Positions 11,301 through 25,800 of a stretch of DNA of 64,000 nucleotides are shown here, piece by piece (position 1 is the first letter of the stretch; each line of letters opens with the position of its first letter). The notes under the pieces are model-generated. The model had not been told where the DNA came from. It searched no databases and was given only the letters and a program-made list of their open reading frames with translations. Made by a program: the position numbers and the translations under genes. The DNA is from Manis javanica (lineage: Eukaryota > Chordata > Mammalia > Pholidota > Manidae): NCBI RefSeq assembly GCF_040802235.1, contig NC_133167.1, positions 40,236,001-40,300,000 of the forward strand. The letters run 5' to 3'.

Positions 11301-14300
11301 TGAAATTCCCTTTGAGAATTTCTACACGGAGAAATTAAAGAATTTCAACCAGATAAACAGTTTCTGGATCTGTCATAATTTTACATTTCTCTAATGAGTA
11401 TACCACAATATCAATGTTAACACTTTAGCATTAACATCTTGATTGCTTTATATTTTCCTTTAAGATATGCATTTAAAAATGGTTAGTTTGTTGTACTATA
11501 TGTTAGGTTCTAGTGCATAATTTTCCCGTGAAATGCCTGATGTATAAAGGGACTGAAAGGAAATATATAGAAAATTAAACATTTATTAGTAAACTGCATT
11601 ATATAAATGACAGACACCATTACTAAAAGTGTTCTGTGCAACAAATTTAAAATTTTACATCAGAAAGAATCTGAAGCATTACTTCAAATGATTACTTTAA
11701 TTAAGGAAAGATAATTATTAGATAAACTAATTTTTAATAATAAAATCAGAGAACATTATTCAGGAAATCAGATATACTATGGTATAAACTGTACATTTTT
11801 TAAAGAAAAATTTGGGTGTGGAATATAAATTTTGATGAATTACACATTTAATTTCCTAGATGAAAAATACTGAAAAGATTATTTTTATTTTAATTCCAAT
11901 ATGCTAAGAAATGTTCATTGGCACAAATATCTGGAGGTATTTTAGTTTCATTTAGCTTTGGTGGCAAAGTATGTTTTGCTAACCATATGAAGAGTTATAT
12001 TTTCCAATGTAGAGTTTTATGCTAAAAACAATTCAAATGTGTTTTTTCTTCCTAAAAAAGGGATGTAAAAAGTTCAATATGAAACAAAACAAGTGCAACA
12101 TGAATTACAAAATATGCCTATCATTTAGGTTTTGGAAGAGTTAATAGTTCTATGCTTTGTCTATAAATCCTTTACTACAACATTACTATTATATAAATAC
12201 AAAAACCAAAATTAAAAAAAATAGCATATGAACTTTACAAAAATGGCTACTTTCTGACTTCCTAAACTAAGATTAGGATTCAAATACGCAAACAAATTTA
12301 CACTAATCAAAACACATCAACAGATAGCTTTTCATAAGTGTTCAAAGTTACAATATACAGAATCAGTACAGAATACTTATGATTCATATATATCAAGTCC
12401 TATACAAAGCCATCAAAAATTAACTGGTTACTTGGTATTCAAAACATAGTCATTTCTGTGAGCATAACATGCCAAGCACTTTTAGAAAGTACTTGATTTA
12501 AAAATTTTCAACCGTAGACAATGTAATCAAGATATAGCTTAGAATACTAACTTTTGAAAGACATGTTTTCAATTCAAGTTTACTGTTACATTGATACTAT
12601 TAATGAAATAAGTCTATTTTCAAAACTTTATTCCATTTTAAAACTAAGTTATTAATAATATAAAACTCAGTCTTCTGTATTCATAATATATCACAAAAAT
12701 GCGAATTCTTGAGCATTTATAGTACATTTATTCAGATCTGATTACTGACCTATCTTTTCTTACCTTATTACCAATCTTACTAAAAGAACGGGAGTGGCCT
12801 CAAAGACTTTCTATTTTCTCACTCTGTTAAAACTTATTGTACAAAAATGCATGAATAATATATATAAATAAAAGTTTATTACAGAATGTGAAATAGCATG
12901 CTTTGTTCAAAAAGACTGGGATAAAATTTCAGTTCCCAATCATCTCACTATTTTGAAAAAGTATCAACTACATTTACCTTGTGTTGCAAGGAAGTTTTCT
13001 GTCTAGGTATAATTTCACAATACAAAGATACTTTTATTGCTTCCTGAGGAGTGTGCCATGTTCTCCAAATTGACTTCCCCCACAAAACTTCACAAGATAT
13101 CTTGTTTCCTATGGTATGTAAGCTTATAAATCTAAACACTGAAAAAACAAAAAATGTTGATGAGAAATAATCAACTAATGGCCACTCATAGAAGGTCTCA
13201 AAACATTAAATTTTTCCCAAATGATTTTAATAACAAGTTACTCAAATTGCAAATGCAGTAAAGTTTTCATTAAACCTCAAAAATAAAGCATGACATTCCA
13301 CTAATTTAAGCCTAATGCCGAGTGAAAATACAGGGCAATTGAATTATCTGCACATTCAGGAATGAGCCCTAGTTTTCATCTCATAATCTTTGTGTTTCCC
13401 CATTTTCCCCAGAGTTTTCAAGAACTAACCTGGAAATTAAGTTTTACCTCCTTTTATTTTCCCTGATAATCTTCTGCAACAAGTGTTCATGAGTGGTAAA
13501 GTGCAATGAATATACTATGCTTTATGTAAGTGAAAATCTTAAGAGTTGAGAAAAGTATAGGAACTAGATAATGAACAAATCAGATAATCTGCCTCATATT
13601 AAGTATATGTTTGCAGTGGAAATGTGTGCCATCTGCATGAGTGATAGGACAATCAACAACAAACATTACTAGGCCTACCATAATTCTTTATTTTTTCCCT
13701 ACCATGTAGTCATGTAGATATAATAGCGTAGCTCAATCAAGAAAAGGCGTTCCATTATATACAAATAAATTTATCTGCCCAAAACGTGAAAAAAAGATGC
13801 ATCAATTCAGCCTCAAAATCAATGTTAGACAGGCACAAGTGTTTTTTTTTAACCACTGCTTTAAATATTTTCATTCTGATGACAACCAAGAAAAGAGCAG
13901 AACCTGCTTAATTTCTGGCATGAAAAATATCCAGAAAAAAAGAGCATTAATGATTTTCACCATACTATCAGCTCCAAATTATAATACTAGTAACTAGTAA
14001 AAATACTAGTAACTTTTCAAAACACTAAAAGTACTGAGTGTTTTTCCTATCCTATCTAGTCTATATTTGATCTAGTTACTAATAATAGGGTCCAGGGATA
14101 ATTTTCATAAGCAAAAAACATACTTAAAATTCAACAAATTCTAAATAAAAATGTAACAAAACTCTGAATTAGATAATACATAACTGCCAAAAAATAATTC
14201 CATTTTTTAGTAACATTGCTAACTAATAAAGCTGTGTTCTTTTACCAGCTAATGTAGATTGTAAACATAATAGAAACAATTTATAAAGACAAAAGGACTT

Positions 14301-16758
14301 TCCTTTTCTCAAGTGATAGAAACATCTCACTATTCTTCAGACAGAGTCTACTTTTCTTCTTTGGTAGTTTTTTGGGTTTAAAGTGCATCAGGACTTGATG
14401 AAGACCCTGTGAAAATGTTAGTGCATAACACACACATATATATATGTGCTATACACTAATGTGTGTCTATATGTCTGTACATTTATGTATATAATGGCAA
14501 AAGACTCAACTTACTGTTGTTTATAAAATACTTAATTAGAATCTTTTTTGCAGTCCTAAAATAAAGTATTTTGTTGGAATAAGTAAGACTTCAGGACTTG
14601 ATAACCACATTCACATTAAAATATTCTAGTAAGAATTAGTGTACCTAGTTTGCTGCTTTAAAAAGCTAATATACTACTCACAAATGAAAAAAGTTTAGCT
14701 TGTTACATTTTATTCACTAGCAGTACTAACCAGGAGAATTTAGATCACATAAACACAATGCTGTCAATAGAAGGCTGTCAACAGAAGAGCCAAATTAATG
14801 AGTTTTTTCAAGTTCTTGCTGTATAAAGGTCTAAGTTCAAATTCAGAAATAAATGACACATTTAACCTATAACTTGAAATACGATTACAATATCAGTGAA
14901 AAAACAAAAGATAGCCCATGTATAAAAATTGTTTATGGGTACATGTATAGTTAATCACAGGCAGATGCATCATCCTTATTTAAATATGTATGTGATATGC
15001 CATGGGACAAGTGTATAATCTAACAAATATGCTTTCTTTTCAGGTACTGAACACACAAGCATTTTGTATTTGTTCCTTTTGCTACTTCTCTCAAATAAAC
15101 AAGAGCCTGGTATGCCTGCCATGTCCACTATGAGGTTATCACTTCCCTTTAATGGTCTCAGTGTAAGTGAAAATATGAATACTGAACAATACGTATGAAG
15201 TTGGGAAAGACAGCAAAGGAATCAAATGGATTTACCTTTAGGTGATAGCAAGACCCTCTTCAACTGATGCCAAAACAACACGGACTTGAGGAACTACTGA
15301 TAAGTGGGGTCAGTAAAGTGGGGATAACCCACTATGGGCAAAACAGCTGAGAGGTTATAATGGAATCCATATGCAACAGCAGATGAAATGAACCTGGTAT
15401 TCTAGGACATCCCTGGGTACTAACAAGGACAAAATTTACAGGTACAACTGTGAAATTACTAGAACTTAAGAACTCAAGAGGTTTGGGTATTTACAGCATA
15501 CACATCTAAAGGAAGAGCTCTATAAACCAAGTATACCTCAGCTTGTTTATTCGATCTTAAGGCAAAGATACCTCACTCCATTACCTACTTTCTACTCTTC
15601 TGTAGCTAAAAATGAGAGGAAATTGGAAATGAAATAGAAATATTATTACTTTTTCTGTCAAACAGCAATCATTTTGGCAAATTAAGATTCCATTGTTACA
15701 CCTAACAGCTGAAAAGCCTCCAATATATTCAGGTGTTTATATTTATGCTATTAACGGAACAATTTGTCTACTGTTATTCCATTAATAGTATAATTTTAAA
15801 TATCAAATGTGGTACTGCACTTCATCATGTTGACTTTCCACATTAGACAAAAATATGCAAACCTAGAGTTTTTTCTGACAACTGGAATTCAGTTAACAAA
15901 CCATCATGACCTGGGGCTCTTTTGGCAACCATGGTGTCAATGAATTAAATAAAATGGCATAGATTGAACAACTGAACTGCTCCAATGCAAGTAAGTAAAT
16001 ATCTATGAAAAGTTTCTTTACATTTAACAACAGATCTCTACAATGGTCTGCTGATATTCACCAAGACCATAAAATAAGATTTGCATTTAAAAAGTACTAG
16101 AAAATTTCATTAAGTTTTGAATTTGAATTATGTTTCCACCCATTAATTAGTCTTGCTTCAGTTACCAAGAAAACATGTCGCCTTAGAATTTAAAGTTGTA
16201 TTTTTAGAGATGTAAAAAAAGAGAAAAAGATCTACTTAGTTCATTGTGGCTGCCAAAAGTTGACCAGACTCTTCAGGCTATTTCATTTGTGAGAAACCAA
16301 AAGTTGCAAATTTCATCAGTCTTTAAGACTGATTTCTCAGTATGTATACTGAAATAGCAAATACAAAGTAACCACTTTTCAGAAGAAATTTTTATGAAAT
16401 AAGCAGAATGCCTGAGGGGAGATTACAAACTGCCACATTTACTGACTGTGTAGAAGATCACTGCCATGGCCAGTCGGCAGATTCGTTGATGTGAAGAGGA
16501 ATCCTCAAAGACAGTGGCCACTATATCCTTTTACTAATTTTTCAAAAATGACTAGTACACAGATGACACACCACGAAACAAAACCATGCTTCAACTACTT
16601 TCCTCAAGCATTACAAAACTAATTTCCTATTTTTCAATACTGTAAAAATAGACTTGTCTTCTCCAAAGGATCTTGCTGTCCCCATTGATGATGTGTTCAT
16701 TTCATCTTATTACTGACTCTAAAGGCTTAAATCATCTTTAGCATTCCTTAATTCCAGT
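8400..16758 (-). other. PGAP1: Probable long 3' UTR of PGAP1
   Basis: This A+T-rich stretch continues directly from the PGAP1 stop codon and contains no transposon that I can recognise, unlike every other stretch of this size in the window. That fits a long, constrained 3' UTR, which I recall for human PGAP1. Several minus-strand AATAAA motifs occur, for example near 15545, 14709, 13687, 12876, 9249 and 8449. I cannot tell which are used, so the lower boundary is a guess, set where the solo LTR ends. Small features inside are an A-run followed by (GA)n at about 10150-10172 and a short CA/TA tract at about 14430-14446. Confidence 0.55.
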
Positions 16759-16897
16759 TTACATGAAGTTGCATAATGCATGGAGTAAAAGAGGAATGAA
16801 GACAAAGCATGGAACCCTGTATAAATGTGCTGACCCAAAAGCGATCACACCAACAGCCAGTGGAAGTGGAAATTGTGAAGTAGTCTTCAGCAATTTA
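16759..16897 (-). CDS. PGAP1: PGAP1 terminal coding exon, residues ~877-922 and stop
   Basis: The final 139 coding nt begin after AACAG and encode [20 protein letters not shown], then [20 protein letters not shown] and LCNFM. The TAA is at 16759-16761. Two hydrophobic stretches end the membrane bundle. The exon continues into the 3' UTR. Confidence 0.96.
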
Positions 16898-19800
16898 CTG
16901 TTAAGAGACAGAGAAATGTACATTACTATGTAAAATATATGGTGAGCAAAAACAGAATATGTTGATCTTTTATACAGTTTTGTGAAAGTATTCTAAGTGA
17001 TTTTAAATGAAGTAATTTTTCATATAATGAACATAACTGTCCATACTTAAAAAAAAATCAATACAAACAAGCCATATTTTGGAAAGAGAGAAATATTCCT
17101 AATTAAGTAAATAACCAATTTTGCTTAATCTTTAAAATTTTAACAACAGAAAAAGACTAACTGGATTTTTTTTTTTTTTAGCAAGTCTACTTCTAGAAAT
17201 GTGTCCTAACAAAAATAATAATTTTTACTAAGTTGCAGAAGTATTTATTTTGACCCTACTTAAAACAGCAATAAAATCACAACAACATGAAAAAGGAACC
17301 ATCCCTAATTCCTAACGGGAGCATGTAAGGTAAGACACTAAATATATTTAAAAGAAAAAGAGCAGGAAAGACTATCACCTTTTTACTTTGAAAATAGAGA
17401 AATTGAGAATAAGAGCTGTAAGAAACTTGCCTAAGGCCATAGACCTATTAAATGGCAGAGGCAATATTTACGCCTTCCATCTGCCTGATTCTAGAATATC
17501 TGAAAATATCTGCTAGAATCAACAGAAAAGGCTCCCAGAGAGAACAACTAGTAAATGAAAAGTCAAACTTTATTATGGAGAATTTTAAACACACATTTAA
17601 GTAGACAAATAGTAAAATGAACCTCATGTACCTGTCACCCAGCTTCAAAAATTATCGATTCATGACTAATTTTACTTCACCTATAATCCTATTCACTGCC
17701 ACTCCTGAAATTTTGAGAGATAATCTTAGACATCCTATCTTTCAAAAATAGCTTTTTAAAGAAAAAGACATTATTATAATCCTAATAAGTAATACACATA
17801 ATTAAGAAAATAAAAATAATATACTTGCATATGAACTATATCTGCATATAGAACCTTATTACTATTATGGTTTTACCTTTAGGAATAATCAAAGTAATCA
17901 GGACTAAAGAGAGCATTTTTCAGACATAAAAGGGTGACAAAGATCAGGAATAGATGTTATTGAAAGATTAAACTACCATACCTTGATTTTATTGTAACAG
18001 TGTAAGTATTTCCAAGAATTGCCATAGTTGGAATAAGGATAAATGCCAAAGGCTTACATGGATCAGGATTCAGTTTAAAGTAATACCTATGTCAAAGAGA
18101 AAAAAATAAAACATAAGTCAACAAAGCTCACTTGGTTATTTTAAATTATCAGAATCAATCAAATTGAATTTTAAAACATACCAATAGCAATATGGATATA
18201 TGAGGGCTCTAAATGGCTCATGGAATACTTAATAATTTTTGTTCTAAATCACCTTTATACCCAAGGTTGTATATATGGAGAATTATGTTCAGAAACTACT
18301 AAAAGAAATGAAAATATCTAATATGGAAGCACTTCGTTTTTATAATAGGTATATGCTTGAAAGGTCATATATAATTATTTTTATGAAACAAATTATTTAA
18401 AATATATTAAGGTTACTCTATTAAAAATATGAAAAAAGGAAGGTGTGCATGAAATAATTGTCCCTCATCATTTTAAAATCCAAATTCTTATCTCTGGCAT
18501 TCATTGACAATGAGTTACCTATAGCCTTTCATAATTATAAATTTGTCCACCTCAAACAATTTTCTTCCTAAATCTGTGAACAAAAAGCTGTATCTTGACT
18601 AAAATAAGGAACAAAGTAGGGATACTAACATCTATTAACCTGTGATTTATCTAACGTTTTTGGTTCTGCTAACTTTTCAAATAAAAATATTTCCAGTATT
18701 TAGATAATCTGAAAGTTTCATATCATTTCTGAAAACTGTTTTGAGTAGGGGGGGTTCAATTATTACTTAAATTAGGTGGCATTTTTTCTAACATTTACCA
18801 AAACCTAAATATTCTAGAAATAATCTTAGAGGGCATTTTCAAATTATCGTTTAGCCTAAAATACCCAACAAGTAGCAAAGCAAATGAAGGTTTTCAGTAG
18901 TAAAACAGCTGGTCATTTATGTTAGTTCAATGTATTGGAGAAATTAGAAAAGTACACACTTCTCTTGTTACTTGTAGTATTTTTTAAATGCAAATACTTT
19001 TCTTTCCCCCCAATTTAAGAAAACAGGAAATTGATCATGAACTGACAAATACATAAAGCCCTAGCTAATATTATGAATACCTGAAGTCATCAAAATAAAG
19101 CAAATTTCATATTATATCTAGACTCAAAGGTTAAAGGTAAAATATGATTACCTCTTATTATGGCAGATTTTGGGAAACATTATATTCCTAGAGTTTATAT
19201 TCTCATAGTAAGGGAGAAAATGTGAGTGTATTGAAAATAAATTTCAGGTGATATATAGCTTCCTGTTCTTATGGCAGTTTGATGGACCATTAAGGAACCT
19301 AGACAGTTTCTACTTACAGATATTTATTACTTAAACCATATAAACTACATTATATAAATAAAACACACCTAAGATTCTTTAACCAATAAATTAAAGATGG
19401 CATGCTGAGTAATACAATCCACGTTAGTAAGTTAATCACAGTACTGTGCATGCAAAGACTATCTTCAGCATCACTGGCAGATAAATGAAGATGGTGTCCT
19501 GTAGAGTCTTTATGGTGATTGGATTTTTTTTCACTTCTTCTAGAGTGTTTAGGATTCTGTAAAGCAGTAAGGTAAAAATAGTAAGATATTAAAAAGAATT
19601 GAAGTTTATCATTTTATTTAGAATCATATTCAATCACTTAACAGCTAAATAAATACATTTCTATTACCAAACTGATACAAAATACACAAAATACTGAAAT
19701 TATTCTGTTTAAAAGTACTTTCAAGTGGTCATCAGTTACAGAACTTTTATTCCTTTGACTAGCTATTTGCATTGCTGAAAATATATCTTCTAAGTAATTA

Positions 19801-22800
19801 TAAGAAATATTTTTAAAAATTTTCAATAAAAAAATGAGGTAAGTATTGACAAAAATCAAATTACACTTAGACAATCAAGTCTATTTTAATATTCATTAGG
19901 TTCACTTTTCTTAAAGTTTCATAAATTTATAATACCTTTTGAACACTATAAAATCCTAACCCTTTTTTAAAGAAAATGTTGTTCTTCCCCATATTCTTTC
20001 ATAGCAAAGTGATGCAGAATTTTGAAAATAAAACTTACCACAGTCTGCCTATTTTTAAAAGTTGTTAGGCTGGCTTGGAGATGAACAATCTAAGAGAAGG
20101 AAATGATTGTTAAATTTTACTCCTATTTTTAAACAATTTTATTAAAAATGTATCATTTTTATTTAAACTGGCAAGCACTGATTCTCATATATAAAAAATA
20201 AACTACAAATTCATTTAAAAACTTAAAAATACTTTCAGAAAAGGTAGTAATAATTACCACATATTAAATACCATATGCTTGCTATCATGGATTAAAAAGC
20301 CAAAACAAAATAATGTAAACTTACAGAGTATGCTGTGCCCAGAATATATTGCTATACCTTCTAAATTACATGATCCTATGTCTCTTGAGTATACCTTGCT
20401 ATAGCAACTTAAAGTGTCTTGTAAAATATTTGATTATATTCAGTACAGTATAAGGAATTTAACATGTTTTATATATTCTAAATCATTGAATATCTCAACT
20501 CAGTTATATATGGTAGTGAAATGTTTACAAGAACTTGAGAAAGTCTGTAAATTTATTATGTTTATTTAAGCTAGGTAAGTAAGGTCTGCTTATTGTGTCA
20601 GTTGTTTGAAATACCCAATTTAAAAAGCTAAAAATATATTTATAAGTAGCTCTAAACAGTTTTTTCTGATGGACATAAATTTCCTTTGGAAAACTGAAAA
20701 CAATCTATAATGTGCATGGATTAGTGTTAAAAGCAGATGCAAATAAACTTTAATTTAAAGAAAAAAAATTATTATCCATTCTAATATCAACTTCTTTACA
20801 TAAGATTCATGTGGAAAGTATGCGGTGTATAACCTTGATTTTCTTGAAAAGCTGTCAGCCTTCTTGGGAGTGTTTTTTCCTTCCACAGTAAAATTACCAG
20901 CCTTACTATTTTCAATTTTCTGATTCTTCAACATTTGTAATATTCTACATTATCTCAACATGATTGATGTCTTGATCCCACTAATACAATTTTGTTTTGT
21001 CTATTACACATTCAAAGGGAGGTGTGAACATTACTTCCAAGAGCATGAAGCAATGTAAAACAGATTTTATCTTCTCCCTTCCTTTTGTTCTTTAAATTTT
21101 AAAATCTTTTTTTTAAAGTATCATTGATATACAATCTTATGTTTGTCTCAAATATACAACACAGTGATTCAACAGTTGCCCATATTATGAAATCTCTGCC
21201 CCTCTAGTGTTGTCACTATCTATCAGTGTAGTAAGATGTTACAGGAACATTAACTGTGTTCCCCATAACGTACTATCGTACTTGTGACCAACATATATTA
21301 TGATTGTGAATTATTGTGCCTCCCTTTATCCCCTTCACCATCCCCAACAACCCACCCCAAACACTCCTCCTTGGTAACCACCAGTCACTTCTCAGTGTCT
21401 ACAGTCTACTACTGCTTTCTTCCTTATGTTATGCTTTGTTTCTATATACCACAAATAAGTGAAATCATGTGGTATTTGGCTTTCTCTGCCTGGCTTATTC
21501 ACTGAGCATTAATAAACTCTAGATCCATCTATATTATTAAAAATGAGAGGCTTTCTTTTCTTTTTATGGCTGAATAATATTCCATTGCATATATGTACAT
21601 CTTCTTTAGCCATTCATCTACTGATGGATACTTAGGTTGCTTCATTATCTTGGCAATTGCAAATAACATAGGAGTGCATGTCTTTCGAAACAGGGATTTT
21701 GTTTTTTTTTTCAGGTTAATTCCTAGAAGTGAAATTACTGGGTCAAATGGTATTTCTATTTTTTGTTTTTTGAGGAACTTCTGTATTGCTTTCACAATGA
21801 CTGCACCAATTTACATTACCACCGAGTGTAGGAGGAGGGTTCCCATTCCTTCACATCCTTGCCAGCATTTGTTATTTCTTGTCTTTTGGATAGTGACCAT
21901 CCTAACTGGTGTAAGAGGATATTGAATTGTGGTTTTAATTTGCATTTCCCTGATGATTAGTGATATGGAGCATCTTTTCATGTGCCTGTTGGCCACTTGC
22001 ATTTCTTTGGAGAAGTGTGTTTAGAACCTCTGCTTAAACAGGTTATTTGTTTTTTCAGTGTTGAGCCATATGAGTTATTTATATATTTTGGTTGTTAAAC
22101 CCTTATCAGATGAGTCATTTGTGAATATATTCTTCCATACTGTAGGCTGCTTTTGTTCTACTGATGGTGTCCTTTGCTGTACAGAAGTTTTATAGTTTGA
22201 TGTATTGCTATTTGTTCATTTTTTATTCTGTTTCTCTTGCCTGAGATGTGTCCAGGAAAAAGCTGCTCATGCTTATAGTCAAGAAATTTTTGCCTATGTT
22301 TTCTTCTAAGAGTTTTCTGAGTTACATTCATTTCAGGTGTACTTTTGTGTATGGAGTTAGATAATAATCCAGTTTCATTCTCATACATGTAGCTCCATTT
22401 ACAATGTAGCTGTCCAGTTTTGCCAACACCAATTTGTTGAAGAGGCTGTCTTTTCCCCACTGTATATCCATGGCTCCTTTATTGTAAATTATTTGGCCGT
22501 GTATGTGTGGGTTTATATCTGGGCTCTCTATTGTTTCACTGATCTATGGGTCTGTTCTTGTACCAGTATCAAATTGTCTTGATTACTGTGGCTTTACTGT
22601 AGCAGAGCTTGAAATCAGGGAGCGTAATCCCCCCAGCTTTATTCTTCCTTCTCAGGATTGCTTTGGCTATTTGGGGTTCTTTGTGGTTTCATATGAATTT
22701 TAGAACTATTTGTTGTAGTTCACTGAAGAATGTTGCTGATATTTTGATAGGGATTGCATTGAATCTGTATTGCTGGCAAGATGGCCATTTTGACAATATT

Positions 22801-25800
22801 AATTCTTCCTATCCATGAGCATGGTATAGATTTCCATTTATTGGTATCTTCTTCAATTTCTCTCATGAGGGCCTTATAGTTTTCAGAGTAAATGTCTTTC
22901 ACTTCCTTGGTTAGATTAATTCCTAGTTATTTTATTCTTTCTGATGTAATTTTAAATGGAGTTGTTTTCCTGATTCTAGGAATGCAACAGATTTCTATGT
23001 ATCAATTTTATATCCTGCAACTTTGCTGAATTCAGTTGTTAGTTCTAATAGATTTCTGATGGAGTCTTTAGGGTTTTCTATGTATAAGGTGTCATCTGCA
23101 AATAGTGACAGTTTTAATTTCTTCCTTACCAATTTGGATGCCTTTTCTTTGTGTTGTCTCATTGCCAAGGCTAGGACCTCTGGTACTATACTGAATAAAA
23201 GTGGTGAAAGTGGGCATCCTTGTCTTCTTCCTGATCTTAGAGGTAAAGTTTTTCAGCTTTTTATTACAGAGTATGATATTGGCTGTGGGTTCATCATATA
23301 TGGCTATTATTATGTTGATGTACATACCCTCTATACCCATTTGGTTGAGTCTTTATCATGAATAGATGTTGAATTTTGTCAGATGTTTTTTCAGCGTCTA
23401 TTGAGATGACATGATTTTTGTCCTTTTTGTTAATGATATTGATTGATTTATGAATATTGTACCATCCTTGCATGCCTGGAATAAATCCCACTTGGTCATA
23501 ATGGATGATCTTTTTGACATATTTTTGGATTTGGTTTGCGAATATTTTGTTGAGAATTTCTGCATCATCCTGTTCATCAGGGATATTGGTATACAATTTT
23601 CTTTTTGTGTGGTGCTTTTCATTTTGGTATTAGAGTGATGGTGGCCTCATAGAATAGTTCAGAAGTATTCCCCTCTTCTACTTTTTGGAATACTTTAAGA
23701 AGGATGGGTATCAACTCTTCTTTAAATGTTTGATAAAATTTAGCTGCGCACATGAAAAGATGCTCCACATCGCTAATCATCAGGGAAATGCAAATTAAAA
23801 CCACAATGAGATATCACCTCACACTAGTTAGGATGGCCAACATCCAAAAGACAAGGAACAAAAAATGCTGGCAAGGATGTGGAGAAAGGGGAACCCTCCT
23901 ACACTGCTGGTGGGAATGTAAACTAGTTCAAACATTGTGGAAAGCAATATGGAGGTTCCTCAAAAACTAAAAATAGAAGTACCATTTGACACAGGAATTC
24001 CACTTCTAGGAATTTACCCGAAGAAAACAAGTTCACAAATTCAAAGAGACATATGCACCCCTAAATTTATAACAGCACAATTTACAATAGCCAAGACATG
24101 GAAGCAACCTAAGTGTTCATCAGTAGATGAATGGATAAAGAAGATGTGGTACATATACCCTATGTAATACTGTTCAGCCATAAGAAGAAAACAAATCTAC
24201 CATTTGCAACAACATGGATGGAGCCAGAGGGTATAATGCTCAACGAAATAAGCCAGGCACAGAAAGACAAGTACCAGATGATTTCACTCATCTGTGGAGT
24301 ACAACAACAAAGCAAAACCAAAGGAACAAAACAGCAGCAGAATCACAGACTCTAAGGGACTAGCGGTGACCAAAGGGAAAGGGGGTGGGGGCGGCAGGCA
24401 GGCAGGGAGGCAGAAGGGGATTAAGGGGTATTAAGATCAGCACACATAATGTAGGGGGGTCATGGGGAAGGCAAGTGAAGCACAGAGAAGACAAGTAGTG
24501 ACTCTATAGCATCTTACTATGCTGATGGAGTAACTAATGGGGTATGTGGTAGGGACTTGATTATAGGGGGGAATGTAGTAACCACAATGTTGCTCATGTG
24601 AAACCTTCATAAGACTGTATATCAATGATACCTTAATTTAAAAAAAAAGTGAAAAAAAATTCATCCGTGAAGCCATCTGGACCTCAAGTTTCATTTTCAG
24701 GAAGTTTTTTGATTACCAATTCAATTTCATTGCTGATAATTGGTCTGCTCATTTTCTGTTTCTTCCTGGGTCAGTGTTGGAAGGTTGTATTTTTCTAGAA
24801 AGTTGTCCATTTCTTCTAAGTTGCCCAATTTATTGGCATATAACTTTTCATGGTATTCTCTAATAATTCTTTGTATTTCTGTGGTGTCCGTTTCCTTCTT
24901 CCTTTCTGATTTTATGTGCATACTCTTTTTTTCTTGGTAAATTAACCCCCTGGCTAGGGGTTTAACTATTTTGTTTATTTTCTCAAAGAACCAGCTCCTG
25001 ATTCCACTGATATTTTCTATTATTCATTTCTATTTATTTCTGCTCTGATCTTTATTATGTCCCTCTTTCTACTAACTTTGAGCTTCATTTGTTCTTTTTT
25101 AGTTTCTTTAATTTTGAGTTTAGACTATTATTTATTTGGGATTCTTCTTGTTTCTTGAGGTAAGCCTATATTGCTATGTACTTTCCTCTTATAACTGCCT
25201 TTGCTGCATCCCAGATTTTGTAATGTATTGTTCAGTGCCTGTGTTTCCTTACTTATTTTCTGTCTGATCTATTGATGTGAGTATTGTGTTAGGTGTTAGT
25301 CTCCTAAAATTAATGTGTTGCAGTCTATATCCCCATTAATTGTTAGTATTGGTTTTACATATTGAGGTGCTCCTATGTTGGTGCATATGTATCTTCTTCA
25401 ACTGAATCCTTGATCATTATGCAATGTCATCTTTGTCTCTTGTTACTTTGTTTTGAAATTTATTTTATCTGACATAAGTACTGCTACTCCTGCTTTTTTT
25501 CACCTATTATTTGCATGAACTATCTTTTTCCATCCCTTAACTTTTAGTCTGTGTATGTCTTTGGGTCTGAAATGAGTCTCTTTTAGGCAGCATATAGATG
25601 GGTCTTGTTTTTTTTATCCATTCTGTCACTTTACATCTTTTGATTGGTACATTCAGTCCATTTACATGTAAGGTAATTATTGATAGGTATGTACAATTGC
25701 CATTTTATTGTTTTCTGGTTGTTTTCATAGCTCCTCTCTGTTCCTTTTTTTCCTTATACTCTTCTCTTGTTATGTGATGGATTTCTTCACTGTTGCGGTT

